DNA of 6,861 nucleotides from Clostridia bacterium. GTDB taxonomy: Bacteria > Bacillota > Clostridia > Christensenellales > Aristaeellaceae. Below the pieces are notes generated by a model that was not told the origin of the DNA, did not search any database, and worked only from the letters and a program-made list of their open reading frames with translations. The DNA lies in contig CAAEUQ010000170.1 of the NCBI GenBank assembly GCA_900759005.1, positions 1 through 6,861 of the forward strand, written 5' to 3'. Both the position numbers and the translations under genes were made by a program. Below are positions 4,337 to 6,861 of this stretch, piece after piece (position 1 is the stretch's first letter; each line of letters opens with the position of its first letter).

Positions 4337-6861
4337 TTGAGCATCAAGCTTACTGTTGACGGCAATACTGCTGTCAGCCATGTCGCCTATGCGTTCAGCG
4401 ACGTGGCAGCGATTTACCCGATTACTCCTTCCTCTCCGATGGCGGAATATGCCGATGAATGGGCGGCGAACGGCCGCACCAACCTGTTCGGTCAGAAGGT
4501 TCGCATCGCCGAGATGCAGTCCGAAGCAGGCGCGGCAGGCGCTGTGCACGGCTCTCTCGCGGCAGGCGCGCTGACGACGACGTTCACCGCGTCTCAGGGC
4601 CTTCTGCTGATGATCCCGAATATGTACAAGATTTCCGGCGAACTGATGCCCTGCGTGTTCCACGTTTCCGCGCGCGCGCTGGCGTATCATGCGCTGAACA
4701 TCTTCGGCGATCATTCCGACGTTATGAGCTGCCGTCAGACCGGATTTGCGATGCTGGCGAGCAACTCCGTTCAGGAAGCGCACGACATGGCGCTGGTTGC
4801 GCATCTGTCCACACTGAAGGCTTCCGTTCCGTTCCTGCATTTCTTCGACGGCTTCCGCACCTCTCATGAGATCCAGAAGTTCGACGCGATCGATCCCAAG
4901 AACAACTACGAAGAGATCCGCTCCCTCGTGGATTGGGCGAAGGTTGATCAGTTCCGCAAGGGCGGCCTGAATCCGGAGCATCCGCATCAGCAGGGTACCG
5001 CGCAGAACCCCGACATCTACTTCCAGGGCCGCGAAGCTGCGAACAAGTATTACGAAGCGACCCCCGAGATCGTCGAAGAGGTTATGAAGCAGGTTGGCGA
5101 GCTGACCGGCCGCAAGTACAGCCTGTTCGATTACGTCGGCGCTCCGGACGCTGAGCGCGTGATCATCGCGATGGGTTCCGGCTGCGACGCGATCGAAGAG
5201 ACGATCAACTACCTCGCCGGCAAGGGCGAGAAGGTCGGTCTGGTGAAGGTTCACCTGTATCGTCCGTTCTCCATCAAGCATTTCATCGCTGCGATCCCCG
5301 CGTCGGTCAAGAAGATCGCCGTGCTCGACCGCACGAAGGAATCCGGTTCCCTGGGCGAGCCGCTGTATCTGGATGTTTGCTCTGCGCTGCTCGAGGCGGG
5401 CAGAAGCGACATCAAGGTCGTCGGCGGACGCTACGGTCTGGGTTCCAAGGAATTCAACCCGACCATGGTCAAGGCGGTTTACGACAACCTGTCCAAGGAC
5501 GAGCCGAAGAACCACTTCACCGTCGGCATCAACGACGATGTGACCCACACGTCTCTGGAACTCGGCGAAACGCTGGACGTCGCGCCCGCGGGCACAGTTT
5601 CCTGCATGTTCTACGGTCTGGGCTCCGACGGCACGGTTGGCGCGAACAAGAACTCCATCAAGATCATCGGCGATCATACCGACAAGTACGCGCAGGCGTA
5701 TTTCGCGTATGATTCCAAGAAGTCCGGCGGTATCACCATCAGCCATCTGCGCTTTGGCGATACGCCCATTCAGTCGACCTATCTGATCGACTCCGCGGAC
5801 TTCATTGCCTGCCACAATCCGAGCTACGTTACCAAGTATGACATGGTTTCCGCGCTGAAGGACGGCGGCACGTTCCTGCTGAACTGCCCCTGGACGGCGG
5901 AAGAGCTCGACGCTCAGCTGCCGGCGACCATGAAGCAGCTGCTTGCGAAGAAGCACGCGAAGCTCTACACCATCGACGCGATCTCTCTTGCGAAGAAGGT
6001 TGGCATGGGCGGCCGCATCAATACCATCATGCAGGCGGCGTTCTTCAAGCTCGCCGAGATCATCCCCTATGCGCAGGCGGATGAATACATGAAGGCGTAT
6101 GCGAAGAAGACCTACGGCAAGAAGGGCGACGAGGTCGTCAAGAAGAACTGGGATGCGATCGATATCGCGATTTCCGGTCTGGTTGAAGTGAAGGTTCCCG
6201 AAGCGTGGGCGACCACGACCGAGGGCGCTGTTCCGGTCAAGGTGGAAGGCACGACCGAATACTTCGATACCTTCATCGCTCCGATCCTGGCGCAGGCCGG
6301 CGACAAGCTGCCCGTTTCCATGATCGACGCCGCGGGCCGCGTGCCCACCGGCACCACCAAGTTCGAAAAGCGCGGCATCGCCGTTGCGGTTCCGAAGTGG
6401 AATCCCGATGCGTGCGTACAGTGCGGCAACTGCGCGATCGTCTGCCCGCACGCTGCGATCCGTCCCTACCTCGTCAGCGAGGAAGAGATGAAGAGCGCGC
6501 CGGAAACGTTCGCGACGAAGCCGGCGATGGGCCCGAAGTTCAAGGGCTATCAGTATCGCATGCAGGTTTCCCCGCTGGATTGCACCGGCTGCGAAAACTG
6601 CGCGCAGGTCTGCCCGGTCAATCAGAAGGGCGCGAAGGTTGCGCTTGAGATGAAGCCGCTGGCGACCCAGACGGCGGAAGAAGCGAACTGGGAGTTCGCG
6701 CAGAAGCTGCCTGAATTCAAGGGCGAGCTGAACGTCAAGACCGTGAAGGACAGCCAGTTCAAGAAGCCGCTGTTCGAGTTCTCCGGCGCTTGCGCGGGCT
6801 GCGGCGAAACGCCCTATGTCAAGCTCGTTACCCAGCTGTTCGGCGATCGCATGATCATTGC
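4337..6861 (+). CDS. nifJ: Pyruvate:ferredoxin (flavodoxin) oxidoreductase, N-terminal 841 residues (3' end outside window)
   Basis: Oxidative decarboxylation of pyruvate to acetyl-CoA and CO2 with reduction of ferredoxin; cytoplasmic, thiamine diphosphate and Fe-S dependent. The start is TTG 4337, with AAGGAGG (4321-4327) 9 nt upstream; the first in-frame ATG (4439) would cut into the conserved YPITPSS motif. Domains in order: pyrimidine-binding domain I with YPITPSSPM (27-35; T30 matches the pyruvate-contacting Thr31 of the Desulfovibrio enzyme) and HVSAR (R113, matching its Arg114); domain II with MGSGCDAIEE and VHLYRPFS; domain III with GLGSDGTVGANKNSIK and HNPSYVTKYDM; the EKR-type linker near GRVPTGTTKFEKRGIA; a two-cluster ferredoxin domain with CVQCGNCAIVCP (from C693) and CTGCENCAQVCP (from C749); and the start of the diphosphate-binding domain, ACAGCGETPYVKL (C819). 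About 330-340 of a usual 1170-1180 residues lie beyond the edge. No defect is seen. Confidence 0.95.
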   Translation, partial: MSIKLTVDGNTAVSHVAYAFSDVAAIYPITPSSPMAEYADEWAANGRTNLFGQKVRIAEMQSEAGAAGAVHGSLAAGALTTTFTASQGLLLMIPNMYKISGELMPCVFHVSARALAYHALNIFGDHSDVMSCRQTGFAMLASNSVQEAHDMALVAHLSTLKASVPFLHFFDGFRTSHEIQKFDAIDPKNNYEEIRSLVDWAKVDQFRKGGLNPEHPHQQGTAQNPDIYFQGREAANKYYEATPEIVEEVMKQVGELTGRKYSLFDYVGAPDAERVIIAMGSGCDAIEETINYLAGKGEKVGLVKVHLYRPFSIKHFIAAIPASVKKIAVLDRTKESGSLGEPLYLDVCSALLEAGRSDIKVVGGRYGLGSKEFNPTMVKAVYDNLSKDEPKNHFTVGINDDVTHTSLELGETLDVAPAGTVSCMFYGLGSDGTVGANKNSIKIIGDHTDKYAQAYFAYDSKKSGGITISHLRFGDTPIQSTYLIDSADFIACHNPSYVTKYDMVSALKDGGTFLLNCPWTAEELDAQLPATMKQLLAKKHAKLYTIDAISLAKKVGMGGRINTIMQAAFFKLAEIIPYAQADEYMKAYAKKTYGKKGDEVVKKNWDAIDIAISGLVEVKVPEAWATTTEGAVPVKVEGTTEYFDTFIAPILAQAGDKLPVSMIDAAGRVPTGTTKFEKRGIAVAVPKWNPDACVQCGNCAIVCPHAAIRPYLVSEEEMKSAPETFATKPAMGPKFKGYQYRMQVSPLDCTGCENCAQVCPVNQKGAKVALEMKPLATQTAEEANWEFAQKLPEFKGELNVKTVKDSQFKKPLFEFSGACAGCGETPYVKLVTQLFGDRMII

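Noticed and set aside
4328..6451. 707-codon open frame on the minus strand
   Set aside because: Antisense to the oxidoreductase gene, which has full family motifs, a promoter and a ribosome binding site. The minus peptide is Arg/Val/Gly/Asp-rich without a recognisable domain, typical of high-GC antisense frames.

Overview
The window is about 57-58% GC and looks like chromosomal DNA of an uncultured or little-studied endospore-forming Clostridia (Bacillota), perhaps a gut or rumen lineage. The grounds are a dipicolinate synthase gene pair (spore core dipicolinic acid), a clostridial-type homodimeric pyruvate:ferredoxin oxidoreductase, two small families (DUF6179 and DUF6323) that I recall as neighbours in Clostridia, strong AGGAGG-type ribosome binding sites, a TTG start and near-consensus sigma-A promoters. 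The exact taxon cannot be read from this window.

Layout. (1) 1-429, plus strand: 3' end of a gene for a surface or cell-wall protein, with a Thr/Pro/Glu-rich repeat linker followed by a peptidoglycan-binding-like domain, then a rho-independent terminator. (2) 509-1926, minus strand: a two-gene unit, DUF6323-like first and DUF6179-like second, separated by a 215-bp spacer that carries a 10-bp perfect inverted repeat. (3) 1961-2098: a compact divergent control region. Two sigma-A-type promoters lie back to back, and the dpaA leader holds a 13-bp stem that buries the dpaA ribosome binding site. A sigma-K-like promoter sits across the 5' arm and loop of that stem. (4) 2099-2884, dpaA (spoVFA), and 3506-4090, dpaB (spoVFB), plus strand. 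They are separated by 621 bp that contain decayed tandem copies of the 3' end of dpaA, and they end at a strong terminator. (5) 4244-6861: a near-consensus promoter and the first 841 codons of pyruvate:ferredoxin oxidoreductase, cut off by the window edge.

How the genes work together. DpaA and DpaB together make dipicolinate from a diaminopimelate-pathway intermediate in the mother cell late in sporulation. PFOR is a vegetative central-metabolism enzyme in its own transcription unit. The DUF6323/DUF6179 pair is transcribed divergently from dpaA; nothing in the sequence fixes its role.

The most unusual parts are the degenerate dpaA-derived tandem repeats inside the dpaAB pair and the arrangement of the dpaA leader. 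I saw no mobile element, CRISPR array, tRNA or rRNA.
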